Assembly (NCBI GenBank): GCA_001725945.1
Contig: LRMT01000071.1
Location: 1 to 53,835, forward strand
Source of the DNA: Cupriavidus sp. UYMMa02A
GTDB taxonomy: Bacteria > Pseudomonadota > Gammaproteobacteria > Burkholderiales > Burkholderiaceae
Direction: 5' to 3'
DNA: 53,835 nucleotides
In this document: positions 21,189 through 31,372 of the stretch, one piece after another
How the letters are laid out: each line of letters begins with the position of its first letter
Position numbering within the stretch: the stretch's first letter is position 1
Translations under genes and position numbers: made by a program
Notes under the pieces: generated by a model
The model's input: only the letters and a program-made list of their open reading frames with translations
The model's database searches: none
Told to the model about the DNA's origin: nothing

Positions 21189-22358
21189 ATGAACGCCATG
21201 GACCGCTGTCTTTCCACCGCCATTCCGTCCCGGCTGACGATCCTCGGGCGCGACCTGCTATTTGTGTTGTGCATGAACACGGTCATCGCGGTCAGTCTGA
21301 ACTACGGCTTCCAGACCGGGGGCACGCTGTTGCACAACTTTGTCTACAGCCACCTGATCGGGATATCGATCTGGATGCTGATCGATATTCCCCGCGTGCT
21401 GATATGGTGGAACGACCGCCCGCGTCGCTGGCCTTTCCTGTTCCTGGCCGCAGCGGCTGTGCCCATGGGCGTTGTGCTGGGGAGCTGGGCCACGCGCGAG
21501 GTACTGAACCTGCCGCCAAAACTGTCCGCCGAAACCGGCGACATGCTGCGCATGTGTCTGGTGGTCGGCATGCTGGCGTCCGCCAGCATGATCTATTTCT
21601 ACTGGTCACGCGAAAAGCTGGCTTATCTGGAACGCCAGGCCGCACTGGACGCGCTGCAGCGCGAAGAAGCCGAGAAGCAGCTCGTGCGTGCCCAGCTCAT
21701 GGCGCTGCAGGCGCAGATCGAGCCGCATTTCCTGTTCAACTCGCTGGCCAATCTCGACGGGCTGATTGCCACCGACCCGCGCGCGCGCGCAAGCTGTTGC
21801 AGCGGCTGATCGGGTTCCTCCGAACCTCGCTGTCGCATACGCGGGCCGAGCAATGCACGCTGCGTCAGGAATTCGAGCTGCTGGGCAGCTACCTGGACAT
21901 CCAGGGCATGCGCTTCGGCAAGCGGCTGGGCTACGACATCGACTTGCGACGGAGCTTGCCGGCGTGGAGATCCCCCCCATGCTGATCCAGCCGCTGGTGG
22001 AGAACGCGGTCACGCACGGGATCGAGCCGTGCATGCGCGGCGGCCATATCACGCTGTCGGCGCGCGCTGCCGGGGATGATGCGGTGCAGGTCCTGATTGC
22101 CGATACCGGCGTGGGTTTTGGCCATGGCTCGGGCAAGGGCTCCGGGCTCGGGCTGACCCACGTGCGCGAGCGGCTGGCACGCATTTTTGGCGCGGCGGCC
22201 AGCATGCAGATGGAAGAGAATTCCCCGCGCGGCGTGGTGGTGCGGCTGACGCTGCCGCTGACCCGGCATACCGAAATGCCGCGGCCGCGCCCGCGCCTGC
22301 CGCCGCACAGGTGCCAGTTGCGCCTTCCGGCGCTACGCCGGCCATGCCTCGTCCTTGA
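21189..22358 (+). CDS. LytS/YehU-type sensor histidine kinase (three frameshifts)
   Basis: Membrane-bound sensor kinase with a His_kinase (PF06580-type) core. Four hydrophobic segments cover residues 20-150. A short coiled coil (LERQAALDALQREEAEKQLVRA) leads to QAQIEPHFLFNSLANLDGL with the phospho-accepting histidine. The ATPase half shows PLVENAVTHGIEP (N box), IADTGVGFGHG and GSGLGLTHVRERL. Frameshifts near 21785 and 21945 divide the kinase. A third inferred loss near 22280 gives an Ala/Pro-rich tail ending at TGA 22356-22358; without it the frame runs into the next gene. The partner regulator follows. Confidence 0.88.
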
Positions 22359-22435
22359 TGATCTGAACCGCGCGGCACCGCCGAGGTCCGCCCGCGCCCG
22401 CTTGTTGAAGCCGGTCACGCCCCCTGATCCCTGCC

Positions 22436-23251
22436 ATGACCCCGACCCTGCTGATAGCCGATGACGAACCGCTGCTGGCCCGCGTACTGGAATCCGAACT
22501 GTCGGCGCTGTGGCCAGAAGCCAGGATAGTCGGCGTCGTGCACGACGGCGTCGCCGCGCTGGAAGCCGCGCGCCAGCATGAGCCGACGGTAGTGTTCCTG
22601 GACATCCGCATGCCCGGCATGAGCGGCATGGACGTGGCGCGCGAACTCGTCGAATTCGATGCGCCGCCGCTGGTGGTATTCGTGACCGCGTACGACCAGT
22701 TCGCGCTGGAGGCGTTCGAGCGGGCCGCCGTGGACTAGTGCTCAAGCCCGTGCAGCACGACGCTGGAGGCGACGGTCGCGCGCCTGAACGCGTCTGGCAG
22801 CGGCACAGGCCGATGCGGGGCGAACCCTGCCCAGGTCGACAACGACAGGCTGGCCCAACTGCTCAATCGCCTGGAAGCGCTGGAGAACCCGGCAGTGGCA
22901 CGCGGCGCACCGGGGCAGCACGGCGGCTACCTGCGCTTCATCAAGGCGCTGGTCGGCCAGGAGGTGCGCATTATCCCGGTCGATGAGGTCATTTACCTCG
23001 AAGCCACCGACAAGTACGTCAATGTGGTGTCCGCCGGGGGCGAAGCGCTGATCCGCACGAGCCTGCGCGAGCTGACTCAGCAGCTCGATCCGGAACGCTT
23101 CTGGCAGATCCACCGCGGCACGGTGGTCAATATCACGTGCGTGGTCAGTGCGGTGACCCAGTCGCTGGGGCGGATGTCGCTGCGTCTGCGCGACCGGCCG
23201 GAGTCGCTGCCCGTGGCCCGGCAGTACGCCTATCTGTTCAAGCAGATGTAG
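22436..23251 (+). CDS. LytTR-family response regulator (several indels)
   Basis: Response regulator with a CheY-like receiver (LLIADDEPLLARVLE; phospho-acceptor Asp in VVFLDIRMPGMSGMDV; VTAYDQFALEAF) and a C-terminal LytTR DNA-binding domain (VDEVIYLEATDKYVNVV, LIRTSLRELTQQL, FWQIHRGTVVNI). The linker region 22735-22845 is damaged: the receiver stops at TAG 22737 because a base is lost in GACTACGTGCTCAAG. Further losses near 22759 (two), 22793 (two) and 22831 (one) are needed to read LEATVARLNAS, LAAAQADAGRTLP and QVDNDRLAQLLNRLEAL. The total is a multiple of three, so the ends share a frame. It pairs with the upstream kinase. Confidence 0.85.
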
Positions 23252-23407
23252 TCGCCGTGGGCCTTGCGGCGCCGGCTGCACCCGGATGCAGCCGGTTGCG
23301 GTTTTCCTCTATGATGCGAGCTTCGGTACGCGCTTTTGCATGCCCTTGTGTGCAGGCATCCGGCGCGTGCATCCCAGCAGGCTCCATCCCGCGAATCCGC
23401 CGCCGCC

Positions 23408-24668
23408 ATGACTACCGCAGCCCTCGATCCCAGCCGCAATTCCCTCCGCCATGATGCCCAGGTAATCGGCTGGTGGGGTTGGCGCATGGGGTTTCGCACT
23501 TCTATCACCTGCTGCTGGCGCCGCTGTTCCCGTGGATCAAGGCCGAGTTCGGTCTGAGCTATGCCGAGCTGGGGCTGCTGATGACGGTTTTCTTCGCGGT
23601 ATCGGCAGTGGTGCAGACGGCATCGGGCTTCGTGGTCGACCGTTTTGGTGCGCGTCCGGTGATGTTTGGCGGGCTGACGTGCCTCGGCGCGGCGGCCTTG
23701 CTGCTGTCGACCAGCACCGGCTATTCCATGCTGCTGTTTGGCGCCGGCGTGGCGGGACTGGGCAACGGCGTGTTCCACCCGGCCGACTTCACGCTGCTGA
23801 ACAAGCACGTATCGCAGCCGCGGCTCGGCCATGCGTTCTCGGTGCATGGCATCTCCGGCAACCTGGGCTGGGCCGCCGCACCGGTATTCCTGGTGACCAT
23901 CGCCAACCTGGCGACGTGGCGCATGGCGCTGGCGGCTGCTTCGATCGTGGCGTTTGGCGTGCTGGCCGTGCTGCTGGTGTTGCGCCACGTGCTGGACCCG
24001 CGAGAACTCGGCGCGCGGTGGGTCGGCCCAAGGCCGCGCCGGCCGGCGCCGGCGGCAGCGTGCTGGGCTTCCTCAAGCTGCCGCAGGTCTGGGTATGCTG
24101 GGCCTTCTTCCTGTTGACGACGTTCTCGGCGGCCGGCATCCAGAGCTTTGCGCCGACCGCGCTGACGCAGCTCTACGGCATCCCGTTCACGTTGGCGACG
24201 GCGTCGTACACGATCTATATGCTTTGCAGCGCGGGCGGCATGGTCGTCGGCGGGTTTGCCGCGAGCCGCACCAGCAACCATGACCGGCTGATTGCACTGA
24301 GCTTTACGGTATCGGGCCTGATGGCCGTGCTGGTGGGCCTGAATGTCGCGCCGGGCCTGCTGGTGCCGGTGCTGCTCGGCGTGGTCGGCTTCGGTGCGGG
24401 CACGGCCGGACCTTCGCGCGATTTGCTCGTGCGCGCCGCGGCCCCGGCAGGCGCCACGGGCCGCGTGTATGGCGTGGTCTATTCCGGCCTGGACATCGGC
24501 CTGGCCAGCGGGCCGCTGTTTTTCGGCGCGCTGATGGACGCACACCTGCCAACTGGGTGTTCTTCATGATCGGCGGCTTCCAGCTCGTTTCGATCCTGAC
24601 CGCCGTGACGGTAGGCAACGGCAACCGCCACCGCCGCGGCGCCGCCGCGCAGGCGCGCGGCCGCATAG
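23408..24668 (+). CDS. MFS transporter (three or more frameshifts, C-terminus uncertain)
   Basis: A 12-helix major facilitator, split over three frames. GLAHGVSHFYHLLLAPLFPW opens helix 1; VDRFGARPVMFGGLTCLG is the loop 2-3 signature; GNGVFHPADFTLLNKHVS and HAFSVHGISGNLGWA recall FsrA/fosmidomycin-resistance-like MFS proteins; VYSGLDIGLASGPLFFGALMD is in helix 11. Shifts lie near 23479 (one G lost in the TGGGG run), near 24020 and near 24551 (CTGCCCAACTGG to CTGCCAACTGG). The end is unresolved, because the last frame runs on into the next gene; TAG at 24666 is a candidate if two more bases are missing. The gene precedes a ThDP enzyme on the same strand. Confidence 0.82.
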
Positions 24669-24737
24669 AGCCCAGCCGCCGGATCGTATTCCCATGCGCC
24701 GGCCTGGCCGGCGCCCCGAGTTTTCCGAGGATCCTTC

Positions 24738-26465
24738 ATGTCTTCCAAGCCTGTTTCCGCTGGCCCCGCGCAGCCCGAAACGCAGTGCGGCGGCCATATC
24801 CTGGTCGACGCGCTGCTGGCGCACGGTGCCGAACTCGCGTTCGGCGTGCCCGGTGAAAGCTACCTCGCGGTGCTCGATGGCTTCCACCGGCGCCGCGACC
24901 AGATGCGTTTTGTCATCTGCCGCCAGGAAGGCGGTGCGACCGTCATGGCCGAGGCGTACGGCAAGCTCACGGGCCGCCCCGGGCTGGCGTTCTGCACGCG
25001 GGGGCCTGGCGCCACCAATGCCAGCATCGGCGTTCATACGGCATTCCAGGATTCGACGCCGATGATCCTGTTCATCGGGCAGGTCGGCACCGATTTTGCC
25101 GACCGCGAGGCCTTCCAGGAGATCGACTACCGTCGCATGTTTGGCCAGATGGCCAAGTGGGTCGCGCAGATCGACCGCGTCGAACGGATCCCGGAGTACA
25201 TCGCACGCGCCTACCAGACCGCCACGTCGGGCCGGCCGGGGCCGGTGGTACTGGCCTTGCCCGAAGACATGCTGACGCAGGAAGCCGCGGTGCCGCAGCT
25301 CGCGGCCTACCAGCGCGTGCTGAGCTGGCCCGGCGATGCCGACATCGAGCGGCTGTCGGGCATGCTGGCGGCTGCCGAGCGTCCTTTCGTGCTGGTCGGC
25401 GGCAGTGGCTGGACGCCGCAGGCGTGTGCGCAAATCCAGCAGTTCGCCGAGCGCTTCGCGCTGCCGGTCGCTGCGCGTTTCGCGGCCAGGACCTGTTCGA
25501 CAACCGGCATCCGAACTACGCGGCGATGTCGGTATCGGCATCAACCCCGCGCTGGCCGAGCGTATCCGCCGCGCGGACCTGGTGCTGGCGATCGGCCCGC
25601 GACTCGGCGAGATGACCACGGGCGGCTATGCGCTGATCAGTGCGCCACGGCCGGTGCAACAGCTCATCCATGTCCACGCGGGCGCGGAGGAACTGGGCAG
25701 CGTCTACCAGGCGGACCTGATGATCCACGCTTCGATGCCGGCCATCGCCGCGCGTCTTGCGGCGTTGCCATCGCCGGCAATGCCGCCGCGCTGGCAGGGC
25801 TGGACGCAGGACGCGCACGCCGACTACGAACGCTACCTGACGCCGCCCGCGTACACAGGGCAGGGCGTCGACATGGCCGAGGTGGTGCGCACGCTCGACC
25901 GCCTGCTGCCAGCCGACGCCGTCGTGACCAACGGCGCGGCAACTATGCCGGCTGGCTGCACCGTTATTTCCGCTACCGGCCGTTTGCGGCCGGCGGGCGC
26001 GGGCAGCTCGCGCCGACCAGCGGCGCGATGGGCTATGGCGTGCCGGCCGCCGTGGGTGCGAAGATTGCTTTCCCGCAGCGCACGGTCGTGGCGCTGGCCG
26101 GCGATGGCTGTTTCCTGATGAACGGGCAAGAGCTGGCAACGGCCATGCAGTACGGCGCGCCGGTGGTATTCATCGTCGTAAACAACGGCATGTATGGCAC
26201 GATCCGAATGCACCAGGAGCGAGAGTATCCGGCCCATGTATTGGGCACCGAGCTGCACAACCCGGATTTTGCGGCGCTGGCGCGGGCCTATGGGGCGCGC
26301 GGCGCGATCGTGACGACGACTGAGGCGTTCGAGCCTGCGCTGCGCGAGGCACTGGCCGCGCCGGTCTCCACGCTGATCGAGATTCGCGTGGACCCCGACG
26401 TGATCACCCCGCGCACGACGCTCAGCGCAATCCGCGCGCAGGCACAGGCCAGCGGCAAGCGCTGA
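24738..26465 (+). CDS. Thiamine pyrophosphate-dependent enzyme, acetolactate synthase-like (three frameshifts)
   Basis: A ThDP enzyme of the acetohydroxyacid synthase/benzoylformate decarboxylase superfamily, about 576 residues. The N-terminal PYR domain has [15 protein letters not shown] and [18 protein letters not shown] with the catalytic glutamate. The centre has a Rossmann-like domain, and the C-terminal PP domain has the ThDP/Mg motif [16 protein letters not shown]...[15 protein letters not shown]. Frame losses lie near 25479 (TTCCGCGGC), 25525 (GCGGGCGAT) and 25933 (GCGGGCAAC). No ilvH small subunit is adjacent, so biosynthetic acetolactate synthase is unlikely. With the MFS and RraA-like neighbours a catabolic 2-oxoacid lyase is plausible, but the substrate is unknown. 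Confidence 0.85.
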   Translation: MSSKPVSAGPAQPETQCGGHILVDALLAHGAELAFGVPGESYLAVLDGFHRRRDQMRFVICRQEGGATVMAEAYGKLTGRPGLAFCTRGPGATNASIGVHTAFQDSTPMILFIGQVGTDFADREAFQEIDYRRMFGQMAKWVAQIDRVERIPEYIARAYQTATSGRPGPVVLALPEDMLTQEAAVPQLAAYQRVLSWPGDADIERLSGMLAAAERPFVLVGGSGWTPQACAQIQQFAERFALPVAARFAARTCSTTGIRTTRRCRYRHQPRAGRAYPPRGPGAGDRPATRRDDHGRLCADQCATAGATAHPCPRGRGGTGQRLPGGPDDPRFDAGHRRASCGVAIAGNAAALAGLDAGRARRLRTLPDAARVHRAGRRHGRGGAHARPPAASRRRRDQRRGNYAGWLHRYFRYRPFAAGGRGQLAPTSGAMGYGVPAAVGAKIAFPQRTVVALAGDGCFLMNGQELATAMQYGAPVVFIVVNNGMYGTIRMHQEREYPAHVLGTELHNPDFAALARAYGARGAIVTTTEAFEPALREALAAPVSTLIEIRVDPDVITPRTTLSAIRAQAQASGKR

Positions 26466-26512
26466 GCCGCAGCGCCCTGACAGTACCGATTTTCTTCATG
26501 CAGGAGTTCTTG

Positions 26513-27010
26513 ATGAAACATGCCACCACCGATCTGTGCGATGCGAACGAACCGCGCCTGGCCGACGGCACGCTGCGCGTCATGGCGCCGGTGTTCCGAG
26601 CATTCGGCAAGCAACCGGCCTTCGCCGGCCAGGCTGCCACGCTGAAGATCTTTGAAGACAACTCGCTCGTGCGTGAAGCCCTGGAATCGCCGGGGCAGGG
26701 ACGCGTGCTCGTGGTCGATGGCGGCGGCTCGCTGCGCTGCGCGCTGGTCGGCGGCAACCTGGGCCTGCTGGCCGAGAAGAATGGCTGGGTCGGCATCATC
26801 GTCAATGGCTGCGTGCGCGATACGGGCGAACTGGATGTCTGCGACATCGGTATCCGCGCGCTGGCCGCGCATCCGCAGAAGAGCCAGAAGCGCGGTGCAG
26901 GCGAACGTGATGTCGCCGTGCAGATGCCGGGCGCCATGGTGCGCCCCGGCAACTGGATCTATGTGGATGCCGACGGCGTGCTGGTGTCCGAAGAAAAGCT
27001 TGAGGCCTGA
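26513..27010 (+). CDS. RraA family protein (RNase E inhibitor-like or HMG/CHA aldolase-like)
   Basis: A 165-residue intact frame of the RraA/menaquinone-methyltransferase-like fold: [62 protein letters not shown] and [17 protein letters not shown]. The GGNL-x20-RD pattern (R and D in GCVRDTGEL) is shared by true RraA and by 4-hydroxy-4-methyl-2-oxoglutarate/oxaloacetate lyases. The length and the [10 protein letters not shown] segment fit the RraA subgroup, which inhibits RNase E in E. coli. ATG 26513 is preferred to the in-frame ATG at 26498, whose own codons overlap the CAGGAG ribosome site. It is followed one base later by the cyclotransferase gene. Confidence 0.88.
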   Translation: MKHATTDLCDANEPRLADGTLRVMAPVFRAFGKQPAFAGQAATLKIFEDNSLVREALESPGQGRVLVVDGGGSLRCALVGGNLGLLAEKNGWVGIIVNGCVRDTGELDVCDIGIRALAAHPQKSQKRGAGERDVAVQMPGAMVRPGNWIYVDADGVLVSEEKLEA

Positions 27011-27011
27011 T

Positions 27012-27427
27012 ATGCCGAAGGTTTTCGTCTACGGCACCCTGCGCGCGGCGAGGTCAACGACCTGAACGCCGCCGCACGCAGGCACGGCATTGCCGCGCCC
27101 ACGCTGCTTGGCACGGCGACCATTGCCGGCCGGCTCTATGACTTCGGCACCTATCCGGGCCTGGTGCTCGATCCTGAGGCCGGTCTGGCGGTGGGGGACA
27201 TCTATGAAGTGCCCGACGCGCTGCTGCCGGTGCTCGACGAGATCGAGGAGGTCTATCCGGGCCAGGCCTCGCTGTTCGTCAGGGAAGAGCAGACCGTGCT
27301 GCAGGGAGGCCGGCCGGTGGCTTGCCTGTTGTATCCAGTGACCGATGGCGCCGTTGCCGGCCTGCCGCGCATCGACAGCGGCGACTGGGTGGCTTACCGC
27401 AAGTCACGGGATCCCGCTGCGGCCTGA
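27012..27427 (+). CDS. Gamma-glutamylcyclotransferase family protein (frameshifted)
   Basis: A protein of about 138 residues of the AIG2/GGCT-like fold. The signature is MPKVFVYGTLRAGEVN, with LYDFGTYPGLVLDPEAG, VGDIYEVPDALLPVLDEIEE and the C-terminal DSGDWVAYRK. The catalytic glutamate region is DEIEEVYPG. A frameshift near 27047 (GCGGGCGAGGTC to GCGGCGAGGTC) occurs just after the YGTLR motif. It starts one base after the RraA gene stop and is followed by a clear terminator, so it is the last gene of the operon. Confidence 0.87.
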
Positions 27428-27450
27428 GATCCGTCACCCGCGTTCAGGAC

Positions 27451-27477
27451 CGGCGTCCATTCGGGCGCCGTTTTTTC
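27451..27477 (+). terminator. Intrinsic terminator after the cyclotransferase gene
   Basis: CGGCGTCC (27451-27458) and GGGCGCCG (27463-27470) pair around an ATTC loop, with one T-G pair, and run into TTTTTTC. It lies 24 bases past the stop codon. Confidence 0.85.
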
Positions 27478-27554
27478 TTGTTCGACAGCCGCCGTGCCAT
27501 TTGGGGGTTCCCTCACCACCCCCGTTTCCCAAGGTCCGCCTTCCACTGCTCATA

Positions 27555-27654
27555 TTTCACAATGTGGAAAGATGTTTTGAGCCACAAAATTGACTCGTTT
27601 GCAGAGCACAACGCCATTTCTCATGATGAAATATCGCGTCCTGCATTGTGAAAT
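27555..27654. promoter_or_regulatory. Repeated TTTC/GAAA palindromes upstream of aceA
   Basis: The gap 27478-27859 before aceA is clearly AT-richer than its surroundings. It contains TTTCACAATGTGGAAA (27555-27570), ATTTCTCATGATGAAAT (27616-27632) and a half-site TTGTGAAA (27646-27653). The first two are imperfect palindromes with TTTC...GAAA arms, centred about 61 bases apart, close to six helical turns. A possible core promoter is TTGTTG (27716-27721), an 18-base spacer and TACACT (27740-27745). The spacing suggests cooperative binding of a dimeric repressor controlling the glyoxylate shunt, such as an IclR- or GntR-type protein, but I cannot name it. No gene is seen in this gap. Confidence 0.5.
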
Positions 27655-27859
27655 AAATATTGTATGTTGTTGATTCTATGGAATAAAAAAAACTCTGAAA
27701 TAGCGCATCCAAGGCTTGTTGCGACGCGGGGTGCTTCCCTACACTCTTATATAAGACTAATGACCTGAGATGCAAAAAGCGTCGCCGGATGAGATCAACG
27801 GACAGGCCAGCAGTCACCAGTTTTCTTGCCATCCCCCGATTGGCCACTAGGAGAGTGAA

Positions 27860-29154
<1,295 letters not shown>

Positions 29155-29260
29155 CTCTCCTGGCCACCGTTTGCTGAAACATAGATCGGGGGGAACCGAG
29201 CAGTCTCTAGGTTCAGCAGACCACGGGGCGCGTGCGACCATCACGCTCCTCATTTCAGGC

Positions 29261-29299
29261 ACCGCGCCGTTTCTCTCTCAGGAGGCGGCGCGGTTTTTT
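29261..29299 (+). terminator. Intrinsic terminator of aceA
   Basis: ACCGCGCCG (29261-29269) is exactly complementary to CGGCGCGGT (29286-29294) with a 16-base loop and runs into TTTTTT. It is located 107 bases after the aceA stop. Confidence 0.8.
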
Positions 29300-29356
29300 G
29301 CATTCCAGTAAGAGAGCGATTTTGCGTCGAACAGTCTCGTGTGCGACTCAATCGCG

Positions 29357-29656
29357 TCAGGCGTGTGCTTTGGAGCCGTGGAGTTGGAGCCCCAGGGCCT
29401 TGATCACCTTGAGGATCGTACCGAAGCTCGGGTTGCCTTCGGTGGACAGCGCCTTGTACAGGCCTTCGCGCGACATGCCGGCGTCCCGTGCCACCTGCGA
29501 CATGCCGCGCGCCCGCGCAATCACGCCAAGGGCATGGGCAATAAACGCCGGATCGTCGCCGCCTTCCAGCAGACAAGCCTCGAAATAATCGGCGATGTCG
29601 TCCTCCGTTTTCAGGTGCTCGGCCGAATCCCACGACCGGATTTTGATTTTTTCCAT
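29357..29656 (-). CDS. HigA-like addiction-module antidote protein (orphan)
   Basis: A 99-residue intact frame of the putative addiction module antidote family (COG3636 type), an XRE-like helix-turn-helix antitoxin. It reads DSAEHLKTEDDIADYFEAC, then EGGDDPAFIAHALGVIARAR and GMSQVARDAGMSREGLYKAL, followed by NPSFGTILKVIKALGLQL, the canonical end. Normally a RelE/ParE-like toxin gene directly precedes it on the same strand. Here the 272 bases upstream (to the M48 gene start) have no toxin frame, so the antitoxin appears solitary. Its promoter region holds 21-base tandem repeats that look like its operator. Confidence 0.85.
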   Translation of the reverse strand: MEKIKIRSWDSAEHLKTEDDIADYFEACLLEGGDDPAFIAHALGVIARARGMSQVARDAGMSREGLYKALSTEGNPSFGTILKVIKALGLQLHGSKAHA

Positions 29657-29678
29657 TGCTCATCCTGATCACGGGAAA

Positions 29679-29720
29679 AGTGTAATCCGCAGTTCACGGA
29701 GTGTAAGCTATGGTTCACGG
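29679..29720 (-). promoter_or_regulatory. Tandem 21-bp operator repeats in the antitoxin promoter
   Basis: Read on the minus strand, CCGTGAAC-N6-TTACACT occurs twice back to back (29720-29700 and 29699-29679). A third partial CCGTGA follows at about 29675-29670. Fifteen of the 21 positions are identical, and only the central six differ. The period of exactly two helical turns puts the repeats on one DNA face. CTTACA and TACACT within the two copies also serve as plausible -35 and -10 boxes with 17-base spacing, so repressor binding would cover the promoter. Autorepression by the helix-turn-helix antitoxin 23 bases downstream is the natural reading. Confidence 0.6.
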
Positions 29721-29928
29721 TTTGTCGACGGCAAGTATGACAGGGCAGTCGCGGGCCAACAGCCAGGCTAAATGTAATTAATTGTCATAATTGGTGGCTA
29801 TGGCGCATCAACTCATCCGCGGCAGCACAAAAGTGGAATAAAGTCCGGATGCCTTGAATGACACATTCAAGGCACATCCGAGACACACATTCCATTGCAC
29901 GCATGCCGTGCGTTGATCCCGCGACACC

Positions 29929-30679
29929 ATGAAAGCACCTCTCCTCATTGCCCTGGCAGCGGCAGCTGCCGCGACCCTGGCCGGCTGCGCCGGCACCAAT
30001 CTCGACGGCATGATGCCGCCGGCAGCGGCCTGGCCAAGGCGGCCACGCTCAACGACGCTGACGTCAAGAGCCTGTCGGACCAAGCCTGCGCCGAATCGGA
30101 CAAGACCAACAAGATTGCCGCGGGCAACAGCACTTATGCCAAACGCCTGGTCAAGGTCATGGCCGGCCTGAAGAATTCGGATATGCCGAACGTCAACGCC
30201 AAGGTCTACATGACCAAGGACGTCAATGCCTGGGCCATGGCCAACGGCTGTGTGCGCGTGTATAGCGGCCTGATGGACATGATGAGCGACGACGAGGTGC
30301 GCGGCGTGCTAGGCCACGAGCTCGGCCATGTGGCGCTGGGCCATACCAAGAAGGCGATGCAGGTCGCCTACACCGCCACCGCGGCACGCAGCGCGGCGGC
30401 GTCGGCCGGCAACGGCGCGGTGGCCGCGCTGTCGTCGTCGCAGCTTGGCGAGCTTGGCGAGAAGCTGATCAATGCGCAGTTCTCGCAGTCGCAGGAATCG
30501 GCTGCCGATGACTACTCGTTCGACCTGCTGACGAGGAACAAGGCCAATACCAGCGGGCTGGTGACGGCGTTCCAGAAGCTGGCCAGGCTCGATGGCGGCA
30601 AGTCGAGCATGTTCTCGTCGCACCCCGCTCGGATGACCGGGCCAAGCATATCGAGGAACGGATTCGCAAGGCGTCCTGA
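29929..30679 (+). CDS. M48 family metallopeptidase, lipoprotein (two frameshifts)
   Basis: A zinc metallopeptidase of about 250 residues in the M48 (Oma1/BepA/LoiP-like) family. The N-terminal signal ends in the lipobox LAGC (Cys at residue 20), so it is probably an envelope lipoprotein. MTKDVNAWAMANGCVRVYSG precedes the gluzincin motif GHELGHVALGHTKK, and the third zinc ligand lies in QESAADDYSFDLL. Frameshifts near 30015 (CCGGCCGGC to CCGCCGGC) and near 30632 (CCCCGGCTCGG to CCCCGCTCGG) are present; correcting the second gives AKHIEERIRKAS and the stop at 30677-30679. Such peptidases handle misfolded outer-membrane proteins. Confidence 0.88.
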
Positions 30680-30700
30680 TTCGCTTCCGGCAAAAGCAGA

Positions 30701-30733
30701 ACTGCCCGCACTGGCAACGCCGGTGCGGGCAGT
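30701..30733. terminator. Bidirectional hairpin between convergent genes
   Basis: ACTGCCCGCAC (30701-30711) and GTGCGGGCAGT (30723-30733) form a perfect 11-base-pair stem, extended by three further pairs around the loop CAACG. It sits between the ends of the M48 gene (plus) and the uspA gene (minus). T-rich sequence (TTCTGCTTTTG) follows only on the minus strand, so it should work best for uspA. Confidence 0.65.
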
Positions 30734-30754
30734 CTCCATTGCGGTTTGGGAAGG

Positions 30755-31186
30755 TCAGCGATAAACGATGACTGGAATGTCGGTGTGCGTCAGCACCTTC
30801 TGGGTCTCCGAGCCCAGCAGCAGGCCGGACAAGCCGCGCCGGCCGTGCGAAGCCATGAAGATCACATCACAGCCATGCCGCTCGGCGGCGTCGATGATGC
30901 CGAGGTAAGGCACTGCAAACGTCGACATGTCGGTGTCAAAGGTCACGCCCGCCGCGGTGGCAGGCTTTCCACTTCCTTGAGATACAGCCTGGCCTGGTTT
31001 TCGATGCGGTCCTTGAACGCCTGCGGCGCCTCGACCACGATCTCGCTGAACGGGGTGTATGGATACTCCTCCAGGCAGACATAGGCCGTGACGCGCGCGC
31101 GATGCCTTGGCTAGCTCCAGTCCGCCGTTGATCGCCTTCTTGGAGAGTTCGGAACCGTCGGTGGGTAGCAGGATGTGTTGGAACAT
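30755..31186 (-). CDS. Universal stress protein UspA family (two compensating indels)
   Basis: A 143-residue universal stress protein. The ends are canonical: MFQHILLPTDGSELSKKAINGGLELAKASRAR and DAAERHGCDVIFMASHGRRG then GLLLGSETQKVLTHTDIPV, with the ATP-binding G-x2-G-x9-G-(S/T) pattern. The centre (about residues 33-74) reads as nonsense. Shifting frame between about 31098 (CG dinucleotide missing) and about 30961 (one base missing) recovers VTAYVCLEEYPYTPFSEIV and AFKDRIENQARLYLKEVES, a normal UspA middle. The open frame is therefore maintained only because the losses total three bases. It is transcribed away from the LysR gene region. Confidence 0.85.
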   Translation of the reverse strand: MFQHILLPTDGSELSKKAINGGLELAKASRARHGLCLPGGVSIHPVQRDRGRGAAGVQGPHRKPGQAVSQGSGKPATAAGVTFDTDMSTFAVPYLGIIDAAERHGCDVIFMASHGRRGLSGLLLGSETQKVLTHTDIPVIVYR

Positions 31187-31372
31187 GCGGGGCTCCTTTC
31201 ATGCGGGGGAGTGAGGGGAGGGCAGGCCCGGTTGCGACCTTCGGACGACCTTTACTTGCGACCGGTAAGCGCCTGTCTGGAAACCATTGTAGACAGTGTG
31301 CCGAGTAGGGCATTGCGCTATATCAATTGCAATAGAGTGTGATAGCGCACATCCAGGGATCGCCCGCCTGCT

